A DNA stretch of 64,000 nt from Epinephelus fuscoguttatus (taxonomy: Eukaryota; Chordata; Actinopteri; Perciformes; Serranidae), in contig NC_064756.1 of the NCBI RefSeq assembly GCF_011397635.1, forward strand, positions 14,670,317 through 14,734,316, read 5' to 3'. How positions within the stretch are numbered: the stretch's first letter is position 1; every line of letters begins with the position of its first letter. Position numbers and translations under genes: made by a program. Below the pieces are notes generated by a model, which saw only the letters and a list, made by a program, of their open reading frames with translations, did not search any database and was not told the DNA's origin. This document shows, in pieces, positions 22,011 through 32,087 of this stretch.

Positions 22011-23555
22011 TAGCGCTGCACGATATGAGGAGAATCTGCAATGTACTGTAACACTGTTCAGTATTGCGATGACAATAAGGTTGTATATAAGCTCTACAGT
22101 TCCTATGTCGTTCTCTTTTAATAGGTATACTGCTAGACCCCAAAATCGAATAGTCCATGCCCACTGAATAATGAAATAAATGATTTCAAACGTGTTTTTA
22201 TTAAACTCCAACTCCATTTGACATGAATTCTCCTGTAAATCAGCATCATATCAGTTTGACCTGTCGCCTCAGCTACACAGGCTAAATAAACAGTGCTTGA
22301 CTATAAGGTTCATATTTTATACAAGACAACAGCTTTCATTAAAGATCAGTCAGATACAGTCAGGGCTTCACATCTGATGTTATTTTAAGAATCCTCACAT
22401 CCCACTGACCACAAGTCTTTGTGTTGCTAAATACTTCAATAATTAAACCGTCCAATATTAATATACAGTAGACTCTGTATAGTTTATGATGAATATATTC
22501 AGTCTCTGAAAACTAAACTTCACCATCAGTCACACAACATGTTTCTGTTCACAGAATAAACCTTCAGATCAGACAAATACAATCTTAATCTCTAAAATTC
22601 ATCAAAAATTAAAAGTTTATCTAAAACGTCATCTTGTTGAGTTGACATCTGAACCAGTCAGCTGTTAGATCAGGTGAGAGCCAGGCGGTGCAGTCGGTGG
22701 AGAGCAACTGCAGCGCCTGGCTCTAAAAACTGCGGCCGTCAGAGCAAGTCGGGATGAAGTTGGACACAAAACTAACCGGCATGCATTGTGCGCCGATCGC
22801 CGGTGATCGAATCTGCACAGGCCTGGCTCATCTCGAACGAACCTAGTGTTTGGGTGCACACCTAGCTAAAAGCAAAGGTACTGTGGTGTCTGAACACCAT
22901 GACAAAACACCAATCATACAAATCAAATGAGGAGTTGGATTTATTCATTTATTTCATTTGTGTTGATTGTGTCGTTGGTCTTAAATTTCATTTCAAGTGG
23001 CATTAAAAAAGTCTTAAAAAGTCTTAAATTTAACTTGCCTTAAGCTCTAGGAACCCTGTAAAGTATCTTAGCCCTTAAGAGAGCTCCTAAAGTGAAACAG
23101 TGTTAGGAGGAGGAGGAGGAGGCTTCAGAGTTTCAGAGGAGAAAATGGCAGAAATACAAAGAGGAAGGAGAAATATCCTCCAAATGTCCTCAGCATTATC
23201 GACTTGCGACAGTGCACGTCCATAAAACGTCTCTCCTGAATCCAAAATAATTCCAAGTAGCAAAAGTACTGTGCTTGTTCACAACAACTTCTTCATATTT
23301 TCCTTGCTCCTCTCTCCTTCCTACTTGTTCACCTCCAGCAAATGACACATGACCTGACAGGGTAGCTGAGGCTTCATCTAATTAGCCAAACGGTGTCTAG
23401 GGCTTCCCAAATGCTCACATGCTGAGTGTAAATGCATGGCACGAGTATTAACACTGATTTTTCATTCATCGCAGTTCAGGCGGTCTTTACGATGCGTTTA
23501 TCTTGCATGTTCATATCGCGATGACGATGAAAATGCGATTTATCGTGCAGCCCTA
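22011..23555. mobile_element. hAT-like non-autonomous element with perfect 8-bp TSD
   Basis: CTTTAGTG flanks both sides (22003-22010 and 23556-23563). The ends are TAGCGCTGCACGATATG and the inverted ATCGTGCAGCCCTA. The length is 1545 bp. No transposase frame was recognised inside. Its end sequence resembles that of the 4715-7548 element, so they may share a mobilising hAT family. Confidence 0.88.
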
Positions 23556-23634
23556 CTTTAGTGCAGTTTTTATGTTAAATTAAAACAAAAGCATTAGCAC
23601 AACTTGCTAACTTTTCATTTCAATGTGCTTTTAG

Positions 23635-23687
23635 TGTGTTCAAGATCCTGGCACAAATCCTGCTTTTTCAAGAAGAATCAGTCGCTG
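23635..23687 (+). CDS. Possible small exon of the SET-recombinase gene
   Basis: A candidate acceptor (GCTTTTAG) and donor (CTG|GTATGT) bound 53 nt. Read in phase 0 it gives CVQDPGTNPAFSRRI and leaves in phase 2, while the next exon needs phase 0, so either a base is missing or the exon is not real. It lies just after the hAT target duplication and 117 bp before the central exon. Confidence 0.35.
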
Positions 23688-23804
23688 GTATGTTCATTTT
23701 CCTTGGTTCCATTTTAAATTTGATTTTAAAGTGTTCTTGGTGTCGGATTGTGACTTACACAGTAGTAGATTTTGGGGTTAATATAAGCTCTTTTTTCTGC
23801 ATAG

Positions 23805-25887
23805 GATGTTATACCCGATGAGATTGTTTCTGACTCTGCAAGTAGTGATGGCTGTTCCTCTGGTGATCTCTACATAGCTGACACTGCACCAAGGTCTGAT
23901 GGATCCAACTCTGATGAAGATGTTGTAACTGACACTGAACTATTTAGTGATAGTGAGGATCTAAACCTACCACATCGCAAGAGTGGACCAGTTGACTCAC
24001 TTTCTTCCCAGGAAAGGACAAAGACAGTCCTGCAACCTATATCCTGCATGGAACAGGAGGACAGGATGCTTCCAACTCTGGCAGAGTTGGCATTGATGAT
24101 GACTTCATACCTGATAGTGAACCCTGTTCTGATGTTGATGATCCTACTACAAGTAATACCCAGACTCTTCCAAGAAGTACAACAGAGTCTTTTCTACTGA
24201 GACTGCAGCAGCACCACAAGTCTCTTCTTGCACATCAAAAATTACTGCTATGTTTGCAAAACACCTCAGTCTAAAATATCTCACCTTAAAAGCATGAGAA
24301 AGTAGAGCCTGATATTGCTGAAGCATTCTCATTCCCTAAGAACTCAAAAGAGAGAAAGAGGTTACTTGAGAAGTTATGGAACAAAGGTAATTATGAACAT
24401 AATCAAGAAGTAATGCGTAAACATGATGGACAATTGAAACTGAAAAGAAGACCAGGACCATCAAAATCTCGTGAATGCCAAAACGCATGTGCACTGTGCA
24501 TATTGTAAAGGCCTGTTTATCCGTAAAGAGCTGTGGCGCCACTCGCATAGATGCTCAGTCAAAGATGGTCTCAGAAACTGAAGCTATTTCTAAGACCAAA
24601 GCCTTAGTTCTGGCAGATATTGCAGAGTCAACATACAGCCAAGCAGTGTCCCCTGGAGTGTGGAAGATCCTTGGAAAGATGAGGGACGATGAGGTAGCAT
24701 CTGTAGTCCGTAATGACTTCCTCATATTGCAACTGGGCCAGTCTCTCTACAACAAGCATGGGAATGATCCAACAAAATTTGAGTACATCAGAACAAAGGC
24801 TCGGGAAATGGGCAGACTGTTGTTAACCTTAAGGAAAAAATATTCTATATTTAGCTTCGAAGATGCTGTAAAACCAAACAATTTTTACAAAATCGTTGGA
24901 GCTGTCAGAGAAGTTGCTGGATATGATGAAGAGAAGCACTCCTATTGTACACCCAGTCTTGCCCTGAAATTGGGACACTCGCTGAAGAAGATTGGTGACA
25001 TTATTCTCTGCAGGGCCATCGCAGCAGAGAATGAAAATTTGATTAAAGCAGCGGAACGATTTACACAACTCTGCACAAAAGAATGGGCAGGACAAGTCTC
25101 CCACACTGCACTGGCTACTTTGAGCAAGTCAAAGTACAATAAACCATCCACCATACCATTCACAGAGGATGTGCAGCTTTTGCACAAGCACCTGGAGGAA
25201 AAATCGGCTGCCGCCATTGCAGACCTGAAAGAGCATGAGTCTCCACAGGCGTATGCAGAAGTTGCTAGGGTGACACTTGCTCAGATCATCCTCTTTAACA
25301 GACGTCGTGAGAAGTCTCAAAATGTCACTTGAGTCATTCAAGAAAGAGACCAGACTGAGCTCCATAGTGATGTAGCTGCTAGCCTGTCACCGTTTGAACA
25401 AAAGTTAGCCCAGCACTTCAGCAGGGTAGAAATTATCGGCAAAAGAGATAGGAAAGTTGCTGTTTTGTTAAACCCTGAGGCTGTCAGTGCAACAACACTT
25501 CTTGTAGAAAAAGAGATGCATGTAATGTGCATAAGGATAATCCCTTCCTATTTGGACGACCACAGTGCCACTCCATGAGCTACTACAGGGGACAGGACTG
25601 CATAAGAAAGTTTGCAAGTATGTGTGGTGCAAAGAATCCTGATAATCTGAGGTCTACATATCTTCGCAAGCACATTGCAACAGTGTCCCAAATACTCAAC
25701 CTCAAGAACAATGAGCTGGACCAACTGGCCAACTTTTTGGGCCACGATATACGAGTCCACAGAGACTTTTATCGTCTGCCGGAGGCAACTATAGAAATGG
25801 CAAAAATCACAAAGCTTCTACTTGCAATGGAGAAAGGAACTCTTGCAAAATTCCAGGGAAAGTCTCTTGACGAGATTGAGCTTGAAG
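23805..25887 (+). pseudogene. Central exon: acidic region, zinc-finger-like clusters and tyrosine-recombinase-like domain, multiply disrupted
   Basis: The acceptor is CATAG at 23804 and the donor GAAG|GTATGTG at 25888. Reading segments in turn gives the following. First comes an acidic Ser/Asp-rich part (DVIPDEIVSDSAS, DDDFIPDSEP). A first finger follows, NYCYVCKTPQSKIS then HLK..HE, near 24240-24300. Then comes SFPKNSKERKRLLEKL, and a second finger, HCAYCKGLFIRKELWRHSHRC, near 24492-24554. A long helical part occupies 24580-25260. The C-terminal domain has tyrosine-recombinase signatures: box I-like FNRRREKS (25291-25314), LRSTYLRKHIAT (about 25647-25682, compare HxLRHTFAT), and LGHDIRVHRDFYRLP (about 25736-25780) with the Tyr nucleophile. 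Frame changes occur near 24010, 24190, 24288, 24488, 24560 and 25510, with an in-frame TGA at 25330. The family resembles Crypton-type recombinases; mobility or host function is unknown. Confidence 0.8.
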
Positions 25888-26152
25888 GTATGTGGTGGTA
25901 ACAACACTCTTAATGGCTCTTCTCAAAAGAATAATATTTTACTACAGGATCAATTACAAAACAAAGTAGTGAGACTAAAGAAATACAACGGTATTTTGGA
26001 CATTTTTTAAATTGGGAAGATGTAAATTCAGACTTTTTAGAATATAAAAAGTAAATATGCCTCAATGTTTTGGTACATGATACAGAAACATGTCAGGTGT
26101 ACAAACTTGCAGCAACAATTATTTTTATTTTTTGCATCAATCATTTCTTTAG

Positions 26153-26365
26153 ACGAATTGGACCCAGAGCTGGGTGATGGTGATGGTGATGGTGATGACG
26201 ATGGCGATGGCGATGGTGACAACGATGACTACGATGGTGGTGTTGGTGACGATGCCGGTGGTGATGGCGGTGGTGATGACGATGGCGGTGGAGGCAGTGA
26301 AGGCAGTGGAGGCAGTGAAGGCAGTAGAGATGACGGAGATGGAGTTGATGGGTCCGGACTAAGTG
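26153..26365 (+). CDS. 3' exon: Asp/Gly-rich low-complexity linker
   Basis: The acceptor is CTTTAG at 26152 and the donor AGTG|GTATGT at 26366. The phase matches the preceding exon end (phase 1). The translation begins DELDPELGDGDGDG and runs through Asp/Gly and Gly/Ser/Glu repeats to SGLSG, with no stop in 71 codons. The DNA is an imperfect (GATGGY)n repeat, so this linker probably grew by slippage. Antisense frames over it are low-complexity shadows. Confidence 0.7.
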
Positions 26366-26544
26366 GTATGTACTGAATATCTTCCAGTATACATTCATGG
26401 TATATTTTGGAGTAAGGACCATATTCAGATTCCCTTATGTTGCTTTAATACTACCACAAAGTCAGCAAGGTACACAGTCAATAAATCAACAATGATAAGA
26501 GTCAAGTACGTGGCATGGTTTCCGCATTTAAGCTATCAGTGTAT

Positions 26545-26650
26545 GAATGTGGTGTGAATGGGTGAATGATAGACCAGTATTGTAAAGTGCTTTGAGTAGT
26601 TGATAAGACTAGAAAAGGGCTATATAAGTACAGTCCATTTACCATTGATC
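26545..26650 (-). repeat. Fragment of a dispersed fish SINE/LINE-tail repeat
   Basis: The motifs GTAAAGTGCTTTGAGTAG and GGGCTATATAAGTACAG are the well-known tail of a dispersed fish repeat. A longer copy in the other orientation lies at 43010-43290. Confidence 0.6.
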
Positions 26651-26698
26651 ACTTAACTTCAATTGATGCTGAAGGCCTTTTTTGTATTCTTTCACCAG

Positions 26699-26743
26699 AA
26701 AATCAAGAAATGAAGACGCCTGAAGAGGTCACCAGCTCCTCTG
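26699..26743 (+). CDS. Small 3' exon
   Basis: A 45-nt phase-1 exon bounded by CACCAG and TCTG|GTAATG, encoding ENQEMKTPEEVTSSS. The phase and splice sites fit the chain of 3' exons. Function is unknown; it is probably a flexible linker. Confidence 0.6.
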
Positions 26744-26769
26744 GTAATGTGTGGGAAAGCCTTATGGAC

Positions 26770-27357
26770 GGGCTCCACCGGGCACGTCAGCGGCGTGACA
26801 CGTCTGCAGCGCGAGTCCCGTAGCAGCTCGCCACCCTGTTAATCAATTACAGTGGCTCCACTGGCAACGGGAGCGGCACGACAACCCCCGTCTGTCGCGC
26901 GACAACTCTCTATTTTACACGGCTCTTCTATTTTTGTCGCGCTATGCTCCCCTATGCGACCCTCCAGCAGATAAAAACTACATGAAATAGTGTGCTAAAC
27001 GAGCAGAATGTGTTTTTAATTGAATAAACCATTTTCAGAGGTGATATATGATTTTTTTTTTTTTTTCATGCATTTACTCATGTTTATCCGTGACATTGTG
27101 TAAATGTCCGTGGCGGACATTTGAAAGCGAGTAGATGACAAACAGTAGCCTACAGTAAACTTGTAGATAACTCAAATATATGTAATTACTTAGGTGGGAA
27201 ATGCTTTAACATTTCATGCAGCCTCTCGGCTCGGCAAACGGTAAACAACCCCGTTGGCTTCTCTACGTGCCGCTTCCGTACGCGGTCAGTGGAGCCCAAA
27301 TGAATACGCCGCGACGCTACGCTGACGTGACGCTTACGTTTGCAGCCGGTGGAGCCC
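26770..27357. mobile_element. Candidate MITE with GGGCTCCACCGG ends
   Basis: GGGCTCCACCGG at 26770 and its inverted complement CCGGTGGAGCCC at 27346-27357 bound a 588-bp segment that is richer in CpG than its surroundings and contains further GTGGAGCC motifs inside. No clean target duplication was found. It lies in an intron of the gene. Confidence 0.5.
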
Positions 27358-27759
27358 GGCCGTTACATTGCCCTTGCTATATTGCAGGCAGCGTTACTGT
27401 GCTGTATGTATTCTAAACGGGGGGAGAAATCAGATTTAAGTTTTGCTTTTAAACTACCTTTAGCTCTCATAATGGGTGTAAATTATATAAAATGCTGTCA
27501 GGGGCCTGTACTACAAAGGGACTTTAATATACTTAGAATATGTTCAGTGTTATTTGTTAAATTTGCCTCTAATGTTCACTGTTCATATGGATCCAGATTG
27601 TAGTATTATAGTATAAGTTATTAATTGGATATATCATTACTTGTTACTTTGCAGTTAGAATGGAATCAAACTTAAGGAACATAAATATGTTGCTTGTAAT
27701 GGATGTTAAAAAAAAGTTCAGATTGAAGAAGTTTACAATTTTAATTTTTTTTTCCTTAG

Positions 27760-27810
27760 AGAAAAGAAAAAGAATGGAATCTATCCAGGATGTGGCCAAG
27801 AGTTACAAAG
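27760..27810 (+). CDS. Small basic 3' exon
   Basis: A 51-nt exon, acceptor CCTTAG and donor AAAG|GTACAG, phase 1 in and out, encoding EKRKRMESIQDVAKSYK. The KRKR cluster is a plausible nuclear localisation signal. Confidence 0.62.
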
Positions 27811-29019
27811 GTACAGTTTTTATTTGTTTAAAGTTGTAGTAATGATTCAGAGGGTATTCTAGAAATCGGGTTTAGTGAACAGTCTTGAATTTGTTAACCT
27901 TATGATGAGGTAAACTGCATTTTCAGGACCATAGAGGGTGACGACTTAAGCTTTGGATCACTTACTATGTTTGGTGTCTTTCAGACCACATTAGCAACTT
28001 TTTTCTTCAAATAAGCGGCTTACAACATATCAAGTTACTTTTTGGACAGACCTTGCTTCGACTCCTTGAAGGCAGCCTCTGGTATTTCTCAGTGAATGAG
28101 AGCTGATGTGGCCCTCTAACTGTTTGGTGAGACAGACCCAGACAGATACGTGAACATAATGACCAAACTCTGATTCGTTTTTACTCTAAATTAATTACCT
28201 TTACTATCTAAGTTTGATTTTATGCTATCAACATAGACAGTTAATAATAGTGAATTTATTCCAGTGCATGATCATTCCTCCAATTCCAGTACATGATCAT
28301 CTCTATTTTGTAACAGATTTAACCACCTCACCTAGCTATGAGGCGGTGATTGGATTACATGCATTTCTATATTCTTCTTTTTTTTTTTTTTTTTTAAATA
28401 TTTGTTGGTTAGGTGGCCTTTATTAAAGTGGAGAAAATAGGAAATGCAGGGAAGAGAGTAGGAATGACATGAAGTAAATGGTCCGTCCGGTCAGGAATTG
28501 AATCGGGACCTGCTCTTCAGAGCGCTAGCACCCATGTGGTCTGCGACCTAACCACTCGACTACCGGTCACCCCCGCATTTCTGTATTCTAAAAGCTGTCA
28601 CAGTTGACCATCAGCTGTGCCTGTTGACAATGCTGTAACTTTTCCCTTCAAACATTCCACAACAGCTAAGTCCAATCATGAATGCTTACTCTTGACAGAG
28701 TCATGTCATGTCCTCATAAAGTCAGTCCATATCAAAGTTAACACCAAAGCACTACTACCAAATCTTGATTGGATAGAAGTTTTTTTTTTAATCTGGATGG
28801 GGGTGGGATTCATATTGAGTGCATGCATAGTGACGTGCAATTTCATCTAGTCCTTCAAAATTGTAGAGTTGTCTCTCTTCACATCTTCATATAATTTTAG
28901 GGATCAAGTTCAAGTTACAGCTTATGTTCAATAAATAGCATTGTTTCGTTTGGAAAATAAACTTCTCCACAAATGGTTTGTACTAGCTATTCTAACAAAA
29001 TCATGTATTGGTTCTCCAG
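27811..29019 (+). other. Intron between small 3' exons
   Basis: It contains a T-run near 28378-28395 and a SINE-like segment at about 28414-28577. No further exon with fitting phase was identified. Confidence 0.5.
28414..28577 (-). repeat. tRNA-derived SINE-like repeat (variant)
   Basis: The minus strand shows a tRNA-like A-box region (inverted ACCTAACCACTCGACTACCG) and a B-box-like segment (inverted AATTGAATCGGGACC), followed by a body ending in a run next to poly-T. Its layout matches the copies at 51966-52156 and 63352-63503. Confidence 0.6.
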
Positions 29020-29067
29020 GGCAAAAGAAACTGTGTACAACCCAGAGTGTGGTAACCAGCTCCAAAG
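29020..29067 (+). CDS. Small 3' exon
   Basis: A 48-nt exon, acceptor CTCCAG and donor AAAG|GTAGGA, phase 1 in and out, encoding GQKKLCTTQSVVTSSK. It fits the phase chain into the terminal exon. Confidence 0.58.
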
Positions 29068-29369
29068 GTAGGACTCCATCCATCCTTGCAGCTACATTTG
29101 GGGACCAAAATTTCCCCAGCAGTACACTGCACACTGACTGATAAAACAACAACAACAACAACAAAAAAACGAATACTCGACTAAAGAAATCTCAGTCGAC
29201 TACGGGATCTCCAACTATTGATTCGAATATTCGACTATCAGGGGACAATCCTAAACATTTGTAACCTACATTTCAGTGGCTCCGAAGTTATTTCAAGAAA
29301 ATATAAATTAAATTGTAACAGTTATTGTCTTCCCTATCTTAACATATACAATTTTCTTTTGATTGACAG

Positions 29370-29599
29370 AGGTCAAATCGTCAAGAAGATGTGTGAAAAG
29401 GCCATGGAGCAAGGTTGAAGTCAGTGCTGTTATGAAACACTTCAAAATACATATCGCTAAAGGACACCTTGCATCAAAGTTGGAGTGTGAGCAGTGCAAG
29501 CGCGCTGAGCACCCTGTTTTGACAGACAGAACTATTCAAAACATTCGCGATTTTGTGAGGAACAGGGGTGTTATGTTCAAACGAAATGGGGTGAAATAG
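29370..29599 (+). CDS. Terminal exon: Myb/SANT-like C-terminal domain
   Basis: The acceptor is TTGACAG at 29369 and the TAG stop ends at 29599. The phase-1 junction gives EVKSSRRCVKRPWSKVEVSAV, then a helical stretch HFKIHIAKGHL, a CEQCKRAE Cys pair, and IRDFVRNRGVMFKR. The R-P-W-S start, aromatic spacing and basic end resemble the Myb/SANT-like C-terminal segment that, from memory, ends many fish proteins with the recombinase-like domain. It probably binds DNA or chromatin. The frame is intact. The preceding basic residues may add nuclear targeting. Confidence 0.72.
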
Positions 29600-30549
29600 C
29601 CTGAGGTTGTGGGTGGGTTTTTCCCGCACTTTATTCTTGTGCAATGGACCTCCTGTCCCACTCAATTTTTGTTTACATCACAATGTTTTACAGTTTGCTC
29701 AGGGCAGTAATTGTTGCTTTAAGTTGCTCTGCACTTTATGTTAATATTACTTGGCACTTAAATTTGTTTTGTTAACAATGTCAGTTAAACATTTGTACAA
29801 GTTGTAAAAACTGTCTAAAACTAACACTGTTAGAGTGGGTAGTGAGGGGAAATAAAGAAAGACATTACCTTTTCAAGTTCAATGTGTTTTCAGTATGTTC
29901 AAAATTTGGTTATCGTAGAAACTTGTATATCGGCCATAACAGCAATGTTAATATTGGTTATCGGTGTCGGCCAGAATTTTCATATCGGTGTATATTAAGG
30001 CAGCCTTATACCTATTCTTTGTTCTACACTTTATTTTACTTGGCACTGTAATTTGTATGTTTTACTTGGCCCTTCAAAGGGGTAGTTCAAATTTTATGAT
30101 GTTGGGTTTTGTGAGACCCTTATAACAGAAATATTTATTTAAAAAAAGCTGCTGAGTGTTACATTTTATTTGAGAAATGCCCATTTTATTCAATAAAATA
30201 AATTCCACTGATGAGGCAAAACATTGAGCACCATTGTGTAGGGTGCGGTGCTTACACCAGTGTAGTTCTTTACAGTCATTCTTGGTGTAGATGTCCCTTA
30301 CAGGTTTAAAAAGATGTGAATTATGCCCATTAATACCAGTGTGTCTCATAACTGATTCAAGGATAATTTATCATCATTCTAGGACATGAGGGTGAGGGTA
30401 CATGAAAAGAACGAAATTTAGTAGTCAAGGTCCCAAAAAAGCAGCAGACAATATAAAAATTAGATCAAAGTTGAACAGTAAAGATTAAGCAGAGGAAGAC
30501 AATTGATTGAAAGTGCATTCGGTGCCAATAAATATTGTGATATATAAAA
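29600..30549 (+). other. 3' UTR candidate and flank
   Basis: An AATAAA lies about 250 bp after the stop (near 29850). Simple AT-rich sequence follows. No gene was seen. Confidence 0.45.
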
Positions 30550-30830
30550 TATGATGATGCACATGCTTCCTCCTAAGGGGAGGAGGTTGAACAGTCCATG
30601 GGTGGGATGAGAGGGGTCCATCAGAATGCTGGCAGCTATGTTCCTACATCTGCTGATGTAAATGTCTGTCGCTGATGGGAGGCAGTTGATGGTGATCCTC
30701 TGTGCTGATATCACTACCTGCTGCAGAGCCTTTCTTTCTACAGCAGAGCAGTTTCCATACCACACAGTGGTGCATGATGTCAGGATGTTCTCCACTGCAT
30801 ATCTGTGAGAAAGTTGTCCAGCCTCTCTAC
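30550..30830 (-). pseudogene. LINE (L2/CR1-like) reverse transcriptase C-terminal fragment
   Basis: The minus-strand frame reads VENILTSCTTVWYGNCSA, KALQQVVISAQRIT, TDIYISRC and DPSHPTHGLFNLLPLG. This is the conserved tail of the reverse-transcriptase ORF of fish non-LTR retrotransposons (ITAWYGN..., DPSHPAHGLF..LPSGRRY). Everything upstream in the element is missing here, so it is a truncated relic. The final R-R-Y expected after LPSG reads differently. Confidence 0.82.
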
Positions 30831-30899
30831 TGATAGTCATGACTCACTTTGTGCTAGCTGTGGCTTATGACAGAAATTCAGTCAGGAATATTTTTGCAG

Positions 30900-31065
30900 T
30901 GTCACTCATACACCTGGCCCAACATTATTGCCAGCATTGTGTTTAATAGTCAGATTCAATTATCCATATAAAATGCTCAATTGATTTAACCTTTCAAAAT
31001 GCCAGTGTACTCATACACCTGGCCCAACATTATTGCCAGCATTGTGTTTAATAGTCAATAAAATG
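30900..31065 (+). repeat. Direct duplication of about 43 bp
   Basis: The segment beginning CACTCATACACCTGGCCCAA near 30903 and ending TTTAATAGTCA recurs at about 31012-31056, roughly 107 bp away. It immediately precedes the minisatellite at 31180. Confidence 0.75.
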
Positions 31066-31179
31066 CAATTTAAACCAGTGTTGTCAAAATGCAGGTAGTT
31101 TACATTTCTCATAAGTCTTGCAGTTAGGTACTTTTTCTGTGATTGATTGCCATTTTTCACTTGTGTGTGTAATTTAAAC

Positions 31180-31800
31180 CAGTGTTGTCCTCATAATCAC
31201 GGGTTTTGCTCTGATTGTGTATGTTTGTGTGTGGGTCATTTTAATTTAAACCAGTGTTGTCCTCATAATCAAGGGTTTTGCTCTGATTGTGTGTAGGTGT
31301 GTGTGGGTCATGTACAGTTAAACCAGTGTTGTCCTCATAATCCAGGGTTTTGCTCTGATTGTGTATGTGTGTGTGGGTCATGTACAGTTAAACACGTGTT
31401 GTCCTCAAAATCAAGGGTTTAGCTCTGATTGTGTGTGTGTGGGTCATGTACAGTTAAACCAGTGTTGTCCTCATAATCAAGGGTTTTGCTCTGATTGTGT
31501 ATGTGTGTGTGGGTCATGTAGAGTTAAACCAGTGTTGTCCTCATAATCAAGGGTTTTGCTCTGATTGTGTGTGGTGTGTGGGTCATGTACAGTTAAACCA
31601 GTGTTGTCCTCATAATCAAGGGTTTTGCTCTGATTGTGTGTGTGTGTGTGTGGGTCATGTACAGTTAAACCAGTGTTGTCCTCATAATCCAGGGTTTTGC
31701 TCTGATTGTGTGTGTGTGGATAATGTACAGTTAAACCAGTGTTGTCCTCATAATCAAGGGTTTTGCTCTGATTGTGTGTGTGTGTGGGTAATGTCCCAAC
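31180..31800 (+). repeat. Minisatellite, about 60-67-bp unit, about 10 copies
   Basis: Each unit contains CCAGTGTTGTCCTCATAATC followed by AAGGGTTTTGCTCTGATTGT, a short (TG)n of variable length, and GGGTCATGTACAGTTAAA. Length differences between units come mainly from the (TG)n part. Reading frames on both strands across it are shadows of the repeat. Confidence 0.92.
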
Positions 31801-31805
31801 AAACA

Positions 31806-32042
31806 AGTGTGGGGTCAGGAAACGCCTTCTCCCGCCCCGTCCTCATAGTCCGTAAAATGTCAGGTTTTCATATCTTCAGATTCTTTGACAATAATTTAAT
31901 TCTAAGTAGACAGAAACATTTCTAAATTTTTTTGGACCATTTTAATCTTTCTTGCATCTCTCTGGGACAAAGGGAAAGGTGGGTCCCCATAAACCATGAC
32001 TGAGCTGGTATGGGAAAAGTGTCCTCATAATCCGCCCATACC

Positions 32043-32087
<45 letters not shown>

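Larger units (their letters stand above)
908..29599 (+). pseudogene. Composite gene: KMT5A-like SET + exon cassette array + tyrosine recombinase + SANT-like tail (damaged copy)
   Basis: This is the inferred gene span; exons are listed separately. Exons read in order on the + strand with matching phases in most places. Intron 1 is phase 1 and introns 2-3 are phase 2, the cassette exons are phase 0, and the 3' exons are linked by phase-1 introns. The N-terminal part is a SET domain of the H4K20 methyltransferase type. The large central exon has Cys/His clusters and a tyrosine-recombinase C-terminal signature. The last exon has a Myb/SANT-like segment. From memory, teleost genomes carry many predicted proteins with KMT5A-like SET domains and others with this recombinase-like tail; that they form one protein here is inferred from order, strand and phase. 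Disablements are a phase break after the SET core, frameshifted cassette exons in units 4 and 5, and about six frameshifts plus a TGA in the central exon. The AATAAA near 29850 is a candidate polyadenylation signal. It could be a decayed family member or a real gene with base errors in the assembly. Confidence 0.7.

Noticed and set aside
26141..26422. His-rich minus-strand frame
   Set aside because: It is the antisense of the Asp/Gly repeat exon.
31180..31800. CRISPR-like regular repeats
   Set aside because: Units are contiguous tandem copies without unique spacers, in a eukaryotic genome.
31361..31925. Frames on both strands rich in Cys/His or Thr/His over the 65-bp repeat
   Set aside because: They are products of the minisatellite and its TG tracts, not genes.
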